The translations under genes were made by a program, and so were the position numbers. The notes beneath the pieces are model-generated. The model was not told the DNA's origin, did no database searches, and saw nothing but the letters and a program-made list of their open reading frames with translations. Of a stretch of 64,000 nt of DNA, positions 52,468 to 64,000 are shown piece after piece (position 1 is the first letter of the stretch; every line of letters begins with the position of its first letter). The DNA is taken from assembly GCA_036927565.1 (NCBI GenBank), contig JAYESD010000005.1:13236565-13300564 (forward strand). Reading direction: 5' to 3'. This DNA comes from Tuctoria greenei. Taxonomy: Eukaryota; Streptophyta; Magnoliopsida; Poales; Poaceae.

Positions 52468-53173
52468 TTAGCTCATTGTTGCATCCTCATAGATCGGGCG
52501 GAGTCATACTGCGGGATCCACCGTGGGCACAAGAAATGTTTTTTGTCTGGGTTTGAAAAACTAATCGGTAACGATATCGTCATGCGTCCTTTTTGGAGGT
52601 AGCCTAGGTATCAAGCCACGAAGTTTATTATGCTGGTTCGGTCATGCAAGGCGTCCGTTCGAGTGTGTTTTGTTGTTTGTTCATAGTGGGAAAGTTGTTT
52701 AGAAGGAAGCGATGCCCTGGTGCTAGATGTGGTACACGATACCCTACGGTTGTTGTCTATGAGATCCCCTTCTAAGGGTTGCCTTCAGGATCTTTTATAG
52801 GCAGCTAGGTGTCGTGTCCTGCCTACTTTCTATATATCTCGGCTCTTCTTGTAAATGGACGGGGTTTTTACAAGATTTCCTATTCTTTCGACCTATCTTC
52901 TGTGTTCTTCGGGGCGGGTTTGGACCATGGCAGCTGCCACCGCGCCCGCCTTCGTCCTATCACTCCTTTTCTTGTCAGTGTCGGGGGGTAGAGCCGCCCT
53001 GACACCATATCGGCTGGGACGTGGCACGAAAGATATCAGCAAGACCCGTGTTGTGGCTTCTGTGGCGGCCCGAGAGCCTGTATCCCATCCTGGGCAATCA
53101 GTGTCTTGAGCCGTCTGTCCGTGTCTTGCTGCTCCTTATCTTATGCTAGTTCCAAATGGCAGAGTCGTCCTAC
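52468..53173 (-). repeat. Possible LTR fragment
   Basis: On the minus strand a TATA box GCCTATAAAAGATCCTGAAG (52786-52805) is followed by AGGGTATCGTGTACCACATC, in the style of a gypsy LTR promoter and leader. I cannot find LTR ends. The 84-codon open stretch at 52855-53109 is not supported as a gene. Confidence 0.3.
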
Positions 53174-53492
53174 CACTATCATTACAGGAATCACGACAAT
53201 AGACGAGGCTAAATTTATTGATGACGGTGTTGTCGTCAATTAACTAAATGACGACGGCTAGAATCCATCGTTGTTGATTAGTTATTAATTAACGACGGTT
53301 ACCCTATAACCATTATCTATTACGTGTCGAGCCTTATAGACGATGGTCCACTGTCGTTAACTAGCGACTGTCGGCAACATGGGCCAAATTTCGAGCCCAC
53401 TCGAGGAATTATAGACAACGATTTTATTTTGCCGTCGCCACTTAGGGCCTTATAGACGACGGTGACCTAAACCCTCGTCTATTAGCCTATAT

Positions 53493-54729
53493 TTCCCGGC
53501 CTCGCGCCACTTCCGCGCCCGGTTTCGCACCCGCCGAACTCATTAGTTACTAATGATTATATTAATTATGAATTCTCATGCTAAGTGGATTAACACATCG
53601 GGCACGAGTGTACCCCTAGCAATATTAAGATGATGCCGCCAAGAGCATGTGGTATAGCCGAATGTGGAGGTTACAAATAACAGATAGGGTTGTCACCACC
53701 TACTGCCTACCTCTTCAATCCGTGGGTATACGAGACATTCAACGCTACTTATCTATTCTAGCATCATGCTAGCATATTAAGTAATTACCTTAAAAGCCTA
53801 GGCACAAGCCATCCTAAGGAAATGAACTAAATCAGCGTTGAACTAATGTTAATTCATAGCATAAGGGATTCATATTAACATAATCATGTCATAGCTAATT
53901 AGACTATAGTGAGGGTTTGTAGTGTTTATGATGATACAATGAGAATGATATGGCATAATCATAAATATTACTCCTACCACATATAAGGAATCCACAATCA
54001 AACAAGAAACGCTTCATCCAAGTATATGGAGAGTAGAATACTAAAGATACCATCTTTATTAAGAGCAAAGTCACAAATACAAATAGGAATATGAGAGCCA
54101 TACCTTTCCCAATTAGGAATTGAGAAGAGACTCCTTCTACTCCTATTTTACTTAGACTATGGACTAGAGGCTCTCCTCTTTACAGCCTACACTCCTTAAA
54201 ACATATGGAGAATAGTAGATACAATGGAATGAATACTCAAGCAGTGTGTGTGTGTGTGAAGTGAGAGTATGGGTCCTATTTATAGCTGGAGAAGGGTCTG
54301 TTCCCGCCACCAAAAGCGCGCGAATCAGTCTTCATCGTTATCAAGGCATCGCAGGGAGTCGACATGTGGAAGTTGACCGCATTTGGCGCGAGGACCTAGT
54401 CGACCGACTAGGTGGGTCGGTCGACCTGGTCTTGGCTTTTTTTGCGGTGTGCTTCCTCCAGGTCATTTCCAGGTGGGTCCCCTTGACTGATATGAGTGAT
54501 ACAACATTGGACATCCTCGGGTACTTTTGTTTGTAGGCCATTTGATCCATGTGATGCCACATGTCGTTGCTTGATTGGCTGGGATGGTATTTTATAGGAT
54601 TGCTCCCCCTCTTTTACCTTATTTCCTGTAATAATTCTCTGCATCCACTATTTCTCCAAGGACAAGTGGAAATAGGTTAAATAGAAAGGTGATGTGTGCA
54701 AGAAATGACAATTCCTTCATATAATTGAG
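53493..54729. other. CACTA interior, no gene recognised
   Basis: AT-rich with a TG microsatellite (54244-54258), a TATTTATAG box nearby (54277-54285) and a short perfect hairpin ACCTAGTCG..CGACTAGGT (54394-54413). The open stretches are not supported. Confidence 0.35.
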
Positions 54730-55152
54730 TTATACTGACGGGTGGAATTGGTATATAACAACCGTTAACAACGGCGAGTCTTCAAGCTGCGGTGAGAGGC
54801 AACGTACGTAAGAAGCCTTAGATCATTTAGAGGATAAGATCACCCCGGGGTCACCAGTTGGGCCCCAGACCCCACTTGTAAGTTGTCCTGCCTTAGACTA
54901 TAAAAGAACCGGGCGGCCAACGACTTGAGGAGGACACTCACATCTAATCCAATCTAACGCATTTGCACCAGCAATACAAGCCTCACCGTGGAGTAAGGTA
55001 TTACGCTCCGACGGACCGAACCGCATAAAACCACAGTCTCACCATCTCTCATACGCGCAACCTCGTCTGAGGACTAAGCCCTGCTGATCAAGAACCTCCG
55101 AGGGCTACTCCCATAGCAGGTCCGAGGGAAGTGTCGCAAGAACACTTCGACA
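54730..55152 (+). repeat. Diverged LTR fragment related to Gypsy-A/C/D
   Basis: Contains CTATAAAAGAACC (54900) and GTGGAGTAAGGTATTACGCT (55001), both matching the R/U5 part of the A, C and D LTRs. It ends CACTTCGACA at 55152, like the LTR ends of the family. No start, internal region or TSD is identified, so it is a solo or truncated relic inside the CACTA element. Confidence 0.6.
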
Positions 55153-55219
55153 TAGGCCGTGACATAACATAACAATGAAACTGATAATGATTTGTCTACT
55201 TTGAAGTTATACCCTCCAA

Positions 55220-56077
55220 CATGGCTGAAGACCGCACTTGGATGTAAACTGGTTGGAAAAAGGATGGGAGTCACTCAGAGGAGTGGTTCACCAACACAGA
55301 TGCTTTCACACAACGAGCTTTCTCATTGTTAAACAATAGCAAGGTGCGGTGCCCATGTATCAAATGTCAGAATGTGAAGTGTTTCGACAAAGTGACATTG
55401 ATGTTCTACTTCTGTTGAAACGGTTTCATGCAACGTTTTGAGTTGTGGACCTTTTACGGTGAGACAACTTCTCAGGCCGTAGAAGATCTAGATGGGGGTG
55501 ACAACATTGGGGTCGATAGGATGGACGAGATGCTTGAAGCCATAAATCCTGATTTGACAGAGGATCCTCCTACAATCTAGGAAAAGAAGTTCTTTGAGCT
55601 TCTCGAGACATAAGAACAGTCGTTGCATGAACACACCAAAGTGACGATCCTCAGTTTCATGAACAGATTTATGGTAGTTAAGTCTAAGTATTTCTTCTCC
55701 AATAACTGCTACAACGACATCATCAAATTGATCAGTGATGTCCTTCCGTAGCCCCATAAATTGCCTAAAGATATGTATCAATCTAAGAAATTGATTTCTG
55801 GTGTTGGTATGAACTATGAGAAGATTGATATGTGCCTAGAAAATTGCATGCTTTTCTGGAAAGAGCATGCCAATGAGAACAAGTGCTTAAAATGTGATAA
55901 AGCAAGATTTAACATAGTTGTTAATGATGACGGTACAAAAGTAATGATTGAAGTCGCACAGAAGCAGCTTCTCTACTTGCCTGTCACACCTAGGTTGAAG
56001 CGTCTGTTTCTCTAAAAAATAGTCAGACACATGAGGTGACACGAAGGAGGTGTACATGAGAACGACAGAATAATGGT
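55220..56077 (+). pseudogene. CACTA transposase (TNP2/TNPD type), 5' part, degenerate
   Basis: An ATG at about 55220 starts the transposase-associated domain (MAEDRTWM, stop, then EEWFTNTDAFTQRAF and VRCPCIKCQNVKCF), equivalent to Pfam Transpos_assoc. Stops interrupt it after WM, in FYFC and again near 55577 and 55609. From 55752 the TNP2 core begins (LPKDMYQSKKLISGVGMNYEKID, CMLFWKEHANENKC, CDKARF, YLPVTPRLKRLFL), with a stop at 56013-56015 and continuation (VRHMR, HEGGVHENDRIMV) until Gypsy-D. Transposase would cut the element at its CACTA ends. The gene is not functional. Confidence 0.8.
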
Positions 56078-56915
56078 TGTCGGTATCCTGTGTACCGGGT
56101 ACCCCATAATACCACAAGAAGTGCAAGGGAGTTTCACCTGTCAAAGTTGAAGACCTTCATAGGCCCCACATGTCACACGGCACGGGACCCACCTCGTTCA
56201 TATGGGTAGCTCCGGCACTACCACATGTAATATAAGACCGGGGTTAAACTCCGTACATAGGGGAGCTCCGCGCTTTCCACGTGGACAGTGACCCAGGACC
56301 TAACACCTAGTAGAGGGAAGCTCCTGTGCCACCATGTGTATAGCGGCTCCGGACCTACCTCTCCACGAGAGGAAACTCCGGATCTGACACATGTTGAACC
56401 TCCAGACCTACGACACCAGTGGGAATAGTGACGGATCTCCAACGGCATAACATTCAAAGGACAATGATTGCTACAGTTACAAGGCCTAATGTGCCATTAA
56501 TACAATATTAATGACGCATAATCAGAAGACCCTTAATACTGGTAACACCACCATTAAGGCGCGTTATCACGCTATTAGGGTGCTTAAACACACTTAATTG
56601 TGTATTAGGCAATTATAACCGCCGGGGCCACATGTCGGGTCAGACAACTCATGTAAGTGTCATCCCTTGGTCTATAAAAGGGATGTGCTGCACGATACTA
56701 GACAAGCAAGCTGATACGCACACAAGTACCAGTGAATCCTCAATACAACAACACACACCCCGTGAAGTAGGGTATTACGCTCAGGCGGCATAAACCACGT
56801 AAATCATCTATGTCACCATCTTGTCTAAGATCTTCGCGCTCCCAAACCAATACAAGAACCTCCGCGGGCTACAATTCAGTAGTACCGGGGGAAGTGTTGT
56901 TCGTACGCTTTGACA
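56078..56915 (+). repeat. Gypsy-D 5' LTR (838 bp)
   Basis: Starts TGTCGGTATCC and ends TTTGACA. TATAAAAG at 56673-56680. Moderately diverged from both the A and C LTRs. Confidence 0.88.
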
Positions 56916-56917
56916 TT

Positions 56918-56935
56918 TGGCGCGCCAGGTGGGGG
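56918..56935 (+). other. Gypsy-D primer-binding site
   Basis: TGGCGCGCCAGGTGGGGG two bases after the LTR. The following G run is extended (12 or more G). Confidence 0.7.
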
Positions 56936-56956
56936 GGGGGGGGCTGAGATCACAAG

Positions 56957-59346
56957 GTGGTGAACTCTGCCATAGGAGCATCCAATGGCAACAACGTTGT
57001 GCAACCTGTTGGAGGGAATCAACCTTCCAACATGCAACAACCAGCGGGCACCGTTGTCCCGGCGAGTGTCGCACCACCACCACCACCCTTTGTTCCGGCA
57101 AATAATGCTGGACAATGGGATGGAGTACTCGCATTGATCATAGCATCGATAAAAAACAATCTTGAGCACGCACTTGTTGTTGCCCGCACTCTGCTCCAAC
57201 GTCCACCACCTCCAGGAGCACCCTAGGGTGCGATGGAGCAGTGGAGGGATGATGTTGAACATCTGGCTGCAGCTGCAGCCAATGGCATCAGCAATCAAGG
57301 TCCTACTCCTTCGGGGCAAGCACCTTCACAGCGTCGGATCTTGTCAGGAAGACTTGGTCCGCAAGCTTCACAGCACAGGAGACGTGCTTTGTCTCAACAG
57401 GTGACTTTGCTGCCCTCCGGGGCACGTCGCACCCACACTGCGTCGACGCTCTCGACACATGACCTACGGTCAGAGCTCGACCGCTGTTACCGACAGAAGG
57501 ACGGTCGCATCCACATCGAGCGTGCTCTCGAGAGGCGAGAAGCTCGGGACAACCCTGTTCCTTTGGCAGTAGGAGCAGACTGTTCTGCCCTAGCCATGAA
57601 TCCACGCATGGTCCACTGGCCCCAGTAGTTCTGGCATCACCTGCCGGAGAAATTTGACAGAACTGCCAACCTCGCCGAATTTCTCCAAATCTACTCCATC
57701 GCTATACTTGTGGCGGGGGGCAATGAGACTGTGATGGCCAATTATTTTCCTGTGGCTTTGACCAGGACCGCTAGGTCCTAGTTCATCGTCTCCTGTCTCA
57801 CTCCATCAACAATTGGGCGGAGCTCTGCCAACAGTTCACCGCCAACTTCGGGAGCTCCTACACCCGACCCGGCACAGAACTGGAACTTTTTGTCGTTCAA
57901 CAAAAGTCAAGAGAGTCGTTGCGATCCTTTATCCAACGATTCTCTTAGGTACGCAATACCATCCCCTCTATCTCGAATGCTTATGTTATTGTCGCATTCA
58001 GACAGGGTGTCTGGGACAAGAAGTTGTTGGAGAAACTGGCAACAAAAGAAGATACCAGTGTCACTGAACTCTTCAGCCTCGCTGACAAATGTGTCAGAGC
58101 TGCGGAGGGCCGTGAGATGCACTCCAAACCAGCTCCGGAGGCCAATAAGAAGTCTTCCAAGGCTGAAGCCACTACCACCAGTAGTGGAAAGAAGAAGAAG
58201 AAGAAGACCAACAGCAAGAAAAAGTCGTCGGTCGGCGCACCTGCTGCTGGGCTGCTGCAGCTCCGGGTGGCCGGGGGCCACGCCCCGAAAAATGACATCG
58301 ACCTTCGTCAGAAGACGGTAGCAGCTCTAAAATGTGGTGTCCGATCCACAAGACGGACAAACACAGTCTAGAGGAGTGTCGGGAGGTCCAGAACCTTGTC
58401 GAGCGCTACAACAAGCGCCGAGAAGAAGCTCCTTTCCGCCAACAGGAAGGAAAACAGAAAGTCGACGAAGCTCCAGTTGATGCAGAGCTATGCTTTCAGG
58501 ATCCAAAGAAAGTCTTGAAGGCTGTCTACAACACGGTAGACGAAAATTCTGACGTCTCCAACAATGAGCGTTGGAAGACCCTGAACACCACCTACAGTGG
58601 TTCTTGGGACATCACTTCTTGCCGTGTCCTCAAGACAATACGGCTGGACATGGCCGCTACAGCTCCTACTGCCAGGGAGGAACCTCATTGGAAAAGGATG
58701 GACACTCCCATCACCTTCGATGCTACGGACTACCCTCGGAACATGATCGAAGCTGGCCAATTGTCACTGATGGTATCTCCTACCATCAACAATGTCCAGC
58801 ACTACCATGTTTTGGTGGACGGAGGTGCAGGGCTGAACCTCTTGAGCTATGAAGCCTTCGTCAAGCTCCAGCTCCGAACTTCGGACCTTCACCCCCCACG
58901 CCCTTTCTCTGGGGTAGGTCCGGGGGCCATTAACCCTCTTGGATCCATCACACTCTCGGTGACCTTAAGAACTCAAGAGAAATACAGGACCGAGAAGCTG
59001 GTCTTTGACGTCGTGCATATCAGCTTACCCTTCAACGCCATCCTGGGCAGGCCGGCCTTGTACAGGTTCATGGCTGCGGCTCAACGCCTTCTGGCATTCT
59101 CCGCATCTGTGGGGACCGTACTGCAGAAATCACCGCATTGGAAGAACTCCATGTGCTTGCAACAACGCAGGAGGAGGCATCCGGTAAAGAGCAAGCTACT
59201 CAACCTCCGAGCACTCTCAACGAGGCTGAACCTCTGCACCACGTGTGCAGCCAAGCGGCGACAACGACATACCCATCAAAGTTATCCAAATCAGTTCCAA
59301 TTCTGCTCAGACCACCCGTATATCAGGAGGTCTGAACAACAAATAG
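56957..59346 (+). pseudogene. Gypsy-D gag-protease, degenerate
   Basis: Starts at ATG 56957 (MVNSAIGASNGNN), equivalent to the Gypsy-C start. Stops occur near 57224, 57627 and 57778 and frame shifts near 57880. The second half is better kept: ELFSLADKCVRAAEGREMHSKP, a Lys-rich linker, the CX2HX4HX4C knuckle WCPIHKTDKHSLEEC (58333-58380) and the protease DGGAGLNLLSYEAF (about 58818). A small deletion near 59080 shifts the frame. The family TAG is at 59344-59346 in the pol frame. Confidence 0.85.
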
Positions 59347-62300
59347 GAACTCGCGCTCATCACTTTCCTCCGGGCGAATGTTGATGTGTTTGACTGGCAA
59401 CCGTCACAAATTTCTGGGATCCCTAGGGAGGTGATTGAGCACAATCTGAAGATTTATCCTGACGCACAGCCTGTACACCAAAAGCCCCGGAAGCAATCAG
59501 TTGAGCGGCAAAACTTCATCTGACAAGAGATCAAGAAGTTGCTCGAAGCTGGTTTCATCCGGGAAGTTTTTCATCCAAAATGGCTGGCAAACCAAGTCTT
59601 TGTACCCAAGGCTGGCGGGAAACTTTGGATGTGTATCGACTACACCACACTAAATATGCCATGTCCAAAAGATTCATTTTCGCTACCTAGAATAGATCAG
59701 ATAGTGGATTCCACCTCAGGGTGTGAACTATTGTGTTTCCTAGATGCATACTCCAGATATCATCAAATCCAAATGTCTAGGGAAGATTAAGAGCATACTG
59801 CCTTCATAACAGTAGATAAATTGTATTGTTATACTGCGATGCCCTTTGGTCTCAAAAATGTTGCTTCAACCTTTGTGCGAGCTATGTACAAAACTTTTGG
59901 AGAACTTATTAGGGACTTGGTGGAAGTGTATGTCGATGACATCGTTGTGAAGATCAAGAACAAGGAGTCACTCCTTGACAACTTGCAAGCCGTCTTCGAC
60001 AAGCTGCGCATTACGCGCACCAAGCTGAATCCAGACAAGTGCATCTTCGGGGTTAGCTCCGGGAAGCTCCTTGGTTTCTTGGTGACTCACCGAGGAATTG
60101 AGGCAAACCCGACGAAGATCAAGGCAATAGAAGATATGCGACCTCCAGGTCGCATCAAGGATGTCCAGAAGCTAACTGGATGTCTAGACGCGCTCAGTCG
60201 GTTCATCTCGACACTAGCAGAGTGAGCACTTCCCTTCTTCAAGCTATTGAGAAAGACCGGACCATTCCATTGGTCGGAAGAAGCAGAAAAGGTGTTTTGA
60301 GAGCTCAAGCAGCTCCTCACCACATTATTAATTTTGGTAGCTCCAAACCCTGGTGAGCCTCTACTGCTTTACATTTCCGCAACTACAGAAGTCGTTAGCA
60401 TGGTCCTGGTCGAGGAACGATCGGAGCCACATCCAATTCAGGAGCCCGGACCCCTCCGGGAGGGCCCGGAGCTACCCGAAGGCGAGTCTGGGTCCCAGCC
60501 CCCAGGCATGGATCTTCAAGGAAAAGCGCTAGAAGATCAACCTCTCTCATCTGAGGGAGTTCTCACAGCTGTTCAAGAAGATCTGGACCCCTCAGGGAGG
60601 GTCTGGGTTGAACAAGAAGAAGTTTTGTGCCCCTTTGAGAGGGTCCAGAAAGCTCAACAAGAAGGGTCACACCCCTCCGTGGGGATCTGTGTTGATGGAG
60701 AGGAAGCTCCGGGCTCCTCCAAGAGGGTCTGGACTGTCCAGTGTCTAGTGTATTTTATCAGTGAAGTACTCCATGATGCCAAGACCAGATACATCGAGGT
60801 GCATAAGCTGCTTTACATAGTTCTTATCGCCTCAAGGAAGCTTCATCATTATTTCCAAGCCCACAAGATACTAGTGGTAACTTCTTATCCACTGTGTGCC
60901 ATATTGCATAACTTTAATTCTACTGTGAACATCGCAAAGTGGGCAGAAGAGCTGGCCGAGTTCGATCTTGAATTTGTACCGCGACAAGCAATCAAGAGTC
61001 AGGCTTTGGCTGACTTCGTGGTGGAGTGGACTCCTTCTCCATCAAACCATGGGGGTCCCAGAGAGTAGAAGCCGGAACCCAAGGTCCCGGTCTTCACTGA
61101 ACCTCATTGGACTCTCTACTTCGACGGCTCCGTGCAAAGGCAGGGGGCAGATCTGGAATCCTCCTCCTCACTCCGACCGGAGAGAAGGTCAAATACATGG
61201 TTCACCTTGACTTCAAGGCGACCAACAATATGGCAGAGTATGAAGCTCTCATCTACGGGCTCAAGGTGGCACTATCCTATGGTGTCAAGCAGCTGATGGT
61301 GAAGGATGATTCACAGCTAATCATAAAATCAAGTCAGAGGCGAATGCTGCTGCAACAACCCCCAACTAGCTGCATATCTCCTTGAAGTCCAGAGACTCTA
61401 GTAGTTCTTCAAAGTCTTGGATATCCACCATGTTCAGCGTCTCCATAACGTTGAAGCTGACGAACTCTTGACGAAGGCCTCGACCAGAGCTCCGGTTCCT
61501 AACAGAATCTTCGTCCGAAGGTTGTCAATACCAAGAGCTCAGTCTGCCGAACTAAGCGAAGGGGGCGAAACCAGCACCTCAAAGCTGGTTGTCCCGGTGG
61601 CCCTGTTACCATGACGTCCGCCAAGGGTTGTAGGTGCTGCAGGAAGCTCTGAGTAACCTGACACGCAAGACTCAGAAGCTCAAGTTAGCTCTGATGCATG
61701 GAGCTCGGATATCCGGAGCTACTTGAAGGACAACATCCTTCCTGAAGATAGTGTACCCGCTGACCGGATCGTAAAATTGGCTAAAAGATACACGCTGGTA
61801 GAAGGGGATCTCTATAGGCGCGGTGCCAACAACATCCTAATGCGGTGCATTGCAAGGGAATAAGGTCGCAATCTCCTCGCGGAGATCCATGGAGGTGAGT
61901 GTGGGAACCATGCGTCTTCTCGTATGTTGGTCAGCAAAGCCTTTCGACACGGCTTCTACTGGCCTACAACACTCCAGGACGCAGTAGAGTTGGTGAAAAA
62001 GTGTGAAGCATGCCAGTTCTATGGAAAACAAATTCACACACCGGCTCAGTCACTGCAAATGATTCCTCCTACATGGCCATTCAGTGTGTGGGGCATGGAC
62101 ATTTTGGGATCTTTCCCAAAAGCCGTCGGAGGTTACAGGTTCCTCTATGTCGCCATCGACAAGTTAACCAAGTGGCCGGAAGCTACTCCAGTTGTGACTA
62201 TCAACAAGCAATCAACAATCAAGTTCTTGAAGTCCATAATCTGTAGATTTGGAGTTCCAAACAAAGTCATCACTGACAACAGAACCCAATTCACAAGTGC

Positions 62301-62710
62301 AGCATTTCAAGAGTATTGCGAAGACCTCAACAGTCCTTCCTCAGGAGATCATCTTGGGGTTATTCTGAGTCCAGACCTTCGATGAAGCCACGCAGGACCA
62401 GCTCCGGCATGAAGACCCTGACCTCATTGTCGAGGGAAGGATCCAAGCAGCGGTTTGGAACACACGTTATTGCCAAGCGCTCCAGCGCTATCATCAGAGG
62501 CATTTGCGCAACCAACAGCTCGAGGAAGGTGATCTGGTGTTGCGGAAGATACTAACTTGTGGAGGGATGAACAAACATTCCCCCAGCTGGGAAGGTCCCT
62601 TCCAGGTGATTGAAGTATCTCGTCCCATATGCGTTCGCTTGGCAACTGAGGATGGGACCCCGCTTCCCAATCCTTGGAACATCGAGCACCTCCGTAAGTT
62701 CTATGCTTAG
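59347..62710 (+). pseudogene. Gypsy-D pol: RT, RNase H, integrase, degenerate
   Basis: RT is recognisable from EAGFIREVFHPKWLANQV to SGKLLGFLVTHRG, with YVDD at about 59929-59940 and stops near 59521, 59788, 60224 and 60297. The connection RNase H carries the acidic repeat insert (60410-60740) as in A and C. The second RNase H (FDGSVQRQG, KATNNMAEYEALIYGLK) has frame breaks near 61150 and 61330. Integrase shows GMDILGSFPKAVGGY and ITDNRTQFTS; about 250 bp of its second half is deleted after 62330, removing the region with the catalytic Glu. The end, WEGPFQVIEVSR...NIEHLRKFYA, stops at 62710. Confidence 0.87.
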
Positions 62711-63449
62711 TTTCACAGAGGTGAGTTTGTAATTACATACAATGTATGTTATAGAGTCAACATACAAAGTCGGGTAGGTCCTCCGTGAGAACATCCGGAT
62801 CCCTCCGGGAGGGTATGAGAAGTTCAAGCAACACTTGATACAGTCCTAGCACTAAAAGTGTAGCTACCTGACTTGGGTTAGAACAAGAAGTATAGCACTT
62901 TTAGCCTGGTTCTGAACCCTATGTGTTTCCTTGTCTCCCCTGTAATCCGGACCTATAATGAAAGACATTGTTGTGTGAAAACAGACTCCATATGCATTTA
63001 CTTTGTACAGGCTCATTCTTTCGAATTATCTTTCTTTTCCTTATTGTCTATAATGAAGGTGTGCAATTCTTGTTGGCTTTTAGTCCAAGTAATTCATATG
63101 TTATGCAAGTGGCATTGTTGATTTATCCGGATTTTAATATTGTTGGACGGTCTATTCACTTGAACGCCAAGCCAACATAGGTCTGGAGTGAGCTATCGAC
63201 TTAGTTTGGTCCTGCACCCCAAGTACACCACTCTACCTACATCTCGGTAGGCCTTAGTAAGGCGGGTCCAGAAGACATTCGAATCTGAAGAAATTAATTT
63301 AGTGTGCTTGTTTATATATAGAATTCTTACGGGTCTAAGATTCAAATAAGAATAGTAAGACACAAATGAGTTATAGACGAGAAGACAAATTTTACTGTTT
63401 TTCTTGACTTTAGTGTGCAGGAAAGATGGAAAATTCATGGCGATGGTAG
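62711..63449 (+). other. Gypsy-D region downstream of pol
   Basis: Noncoding and aligned with Gypsy-C 20548-21300. No gene is seen. Confidence 0.5.
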
Positions 63450-63850
63450 ACGATGTCGGAGCTATTAAGCTCTGACAACCTCCAAGGGGGCCCGCCGTCG
63501 ATGTTTCGGATGTAGGAAGTGGGCGCCGCCAGAGCTAACAAGCTTCAACAAGCCCAGGGGGCCCGCCGTTGACGTTCTACGCATTGACAGTGGGTGTCGT
63601 CGGACCTACCAAGCTCCGAAAACCCAAGGGGGCCCACCGTCGACGTTTTACGCGTTGACAGTGGGTGTCGTCGGACACAACAAGCTTCGATAACCCCAGG
63701 GGGCCCGCTATCGACGTTCTACGCATTGACAGTGGGTGTCGTCAGACCAACCAAGCTCCAACAACTCCAGGGGGCCCTCCATCGACGTTTTACGCGTTGA
63801 CAGTGGGTGTCATCAGACCTACCAAGCTCCGACAACCCCAGGGAGCCCTA
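63450..63850 (+). repeat. 71-bp tandem repeat array in Gypsy-D
   Basis: Six copies of CAGGGGGCCC-type cores with a constant 71-bp spacing (C after the G run at 63491, 63562, 63633, 63704, 63775 and 63846). Each unit also has GTCGACGTTTTACGCGTTGACA and CAAGCTCCGA-like parts. Units differ by a few substitutions and no indels. Confidence 0.88.
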
Positions 63851-63944
63851 CATTGATGAAATAAAAGCTCCCTGGAGAATTCGAAGATAAAAACTTCAGA
63901 CCTAAAGTCTACAAGTTCGAAGCGCAAAAGTTGTCAACACATAG

Positions 63945-64000
63945 TCAAATTCTTTTGGTACATGTTCGCAAATAAATTGTGTACATCTACCAGGGGGAAA
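63945..64000 (+). other. Conserved noncoding block of the Gypsy-A/C/D family
   Basis: TTTTGGTACATGTTCGCAA then ATTGTGTACATCTACCAGGGGG, matching Gypsy-C 21598-21642 and Gypsy-A 39371-39416. Confidence 0.6.

Larger units (their letters stand above)
53174..56077 (+). mobile_element. CACTA (En/Spm) transposon, 5' part, interrupted by Gypsy-D
   Basis: Begins CACTATCATTACAGGAATC at 53174, a slightly diverged CACTA terminus. A subterminal zone follows (53199-53492) in which TAGACGACGG-like words recur in both orientations, as in En/Spm ends. A TNP2-type transposase gene on the same strand starts at about 55220 and is cut at 56077 by Gypsy-D. The 3' part would lie beyond the window. Confidence 0.75.
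56078..64000 (+). mobile_element. Gypsy-D: Tat-lineage Ty3/gypsy retrotransposon, 5' portion (runs off the window)
   Basis: A third member of the Gypsy-A/C family, inserted in the CACTA transposase gene. The 5 bp before it are ATGGT (candidate TSD; the other copy is outside). It contains the 5' LTR, primer site, decayed gag-pro, the family TAG before pol, decayed pol and the start of the region downstream of pol. The antisense gene and 3' LTR would follow beyond 64000. Confidence 0.92.

Noticed and set aside
63450..63850. CRISPR-like regular repeats
   Set aside because: The 71-bp units are directly adjacent without unique spacers, in a eukaryotic retrotransposon, so this is an ordinary tandem array.

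Overview
The window is plant nuclear DNA, almost certainly from a grass (Poaceae). The evidence is a GC-rich single-exon CYP76-type P450, a plant glutamate decarboxylase (GAD) with normal GT-AG introns, and dense nested grass-type LTR retrotransposons with gene-proximal MITEs. The species cannot be named from the sequence alone. Only two host genes are supported: the 3' part of GAD (1-6823, +) and an intact P450 (49800-51302, -). Most of the rest is transposon.

Layout. (1) 1-6823: GAD, whose exon is split by Copia-1 (110-6029) with a CTAGG target-site duplication (TSD). (2) About 7180-46335: a Tekay/Del-like LTR fragment on the minus strand, itself split by a three-level nest. Gypsy-A (8839-44479, +, TSD ACTAT) carries Copia-B (10749-34728, -, TSD CTTCT), which carries Gypsy-C (13722-26592, +, TSD GTGTG). 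All three TSDs match exactly, so the insertion order is Tekay-like LTR, then A, then B, then C. (3) 46336-49799: intergenic DNA with a cluster of MITEs, two of them nested. (4) 49800-51302: the P450. (5) 51303-53173: its upstream region, one MITE and an LTR-like fragment. (6) 53174-56077: the 5' part of a CACTA (En/Spm) transposon with a decayed TNP2 transposase gene. (7) 56078-64000: Gypsy-D, inserted in the CACTA transposase gene and running off the window.

Gypsy-A, -C and -D are one family of Tat-lineage Ty3/gypsy elements. They share a CX2HX4HX4C gag knuckle, a DGGS protease, an extra RNase H after the RT, and an integrase ending in a GPF module without a chromodomain. Gypsy-C is essentially intact: its two 827-bp LTRs appear identical, and gag-pro and pol are open apart from one in-frame TAG.

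Two features of this family are the most interesting content. First, the TAG between gag-pro and pol sits in the same 37-nt context in C and D, which suggests programmed stop readthrough. Second, the region downstream of pol holds a long gene on the opposite strand. It has a small GT-AG intron (77-78 nt) at the same phase and place in C and A, and it encodes a roughly 1120-residue protein with a PF04195-like N-terminus and a long coiled coil. Such antisense genes are known in Tat relatives such as maize Grande, so the novelty here lies in the spliced structure, the conserved upstream motif and the conserved noncoding block at its 3' side.
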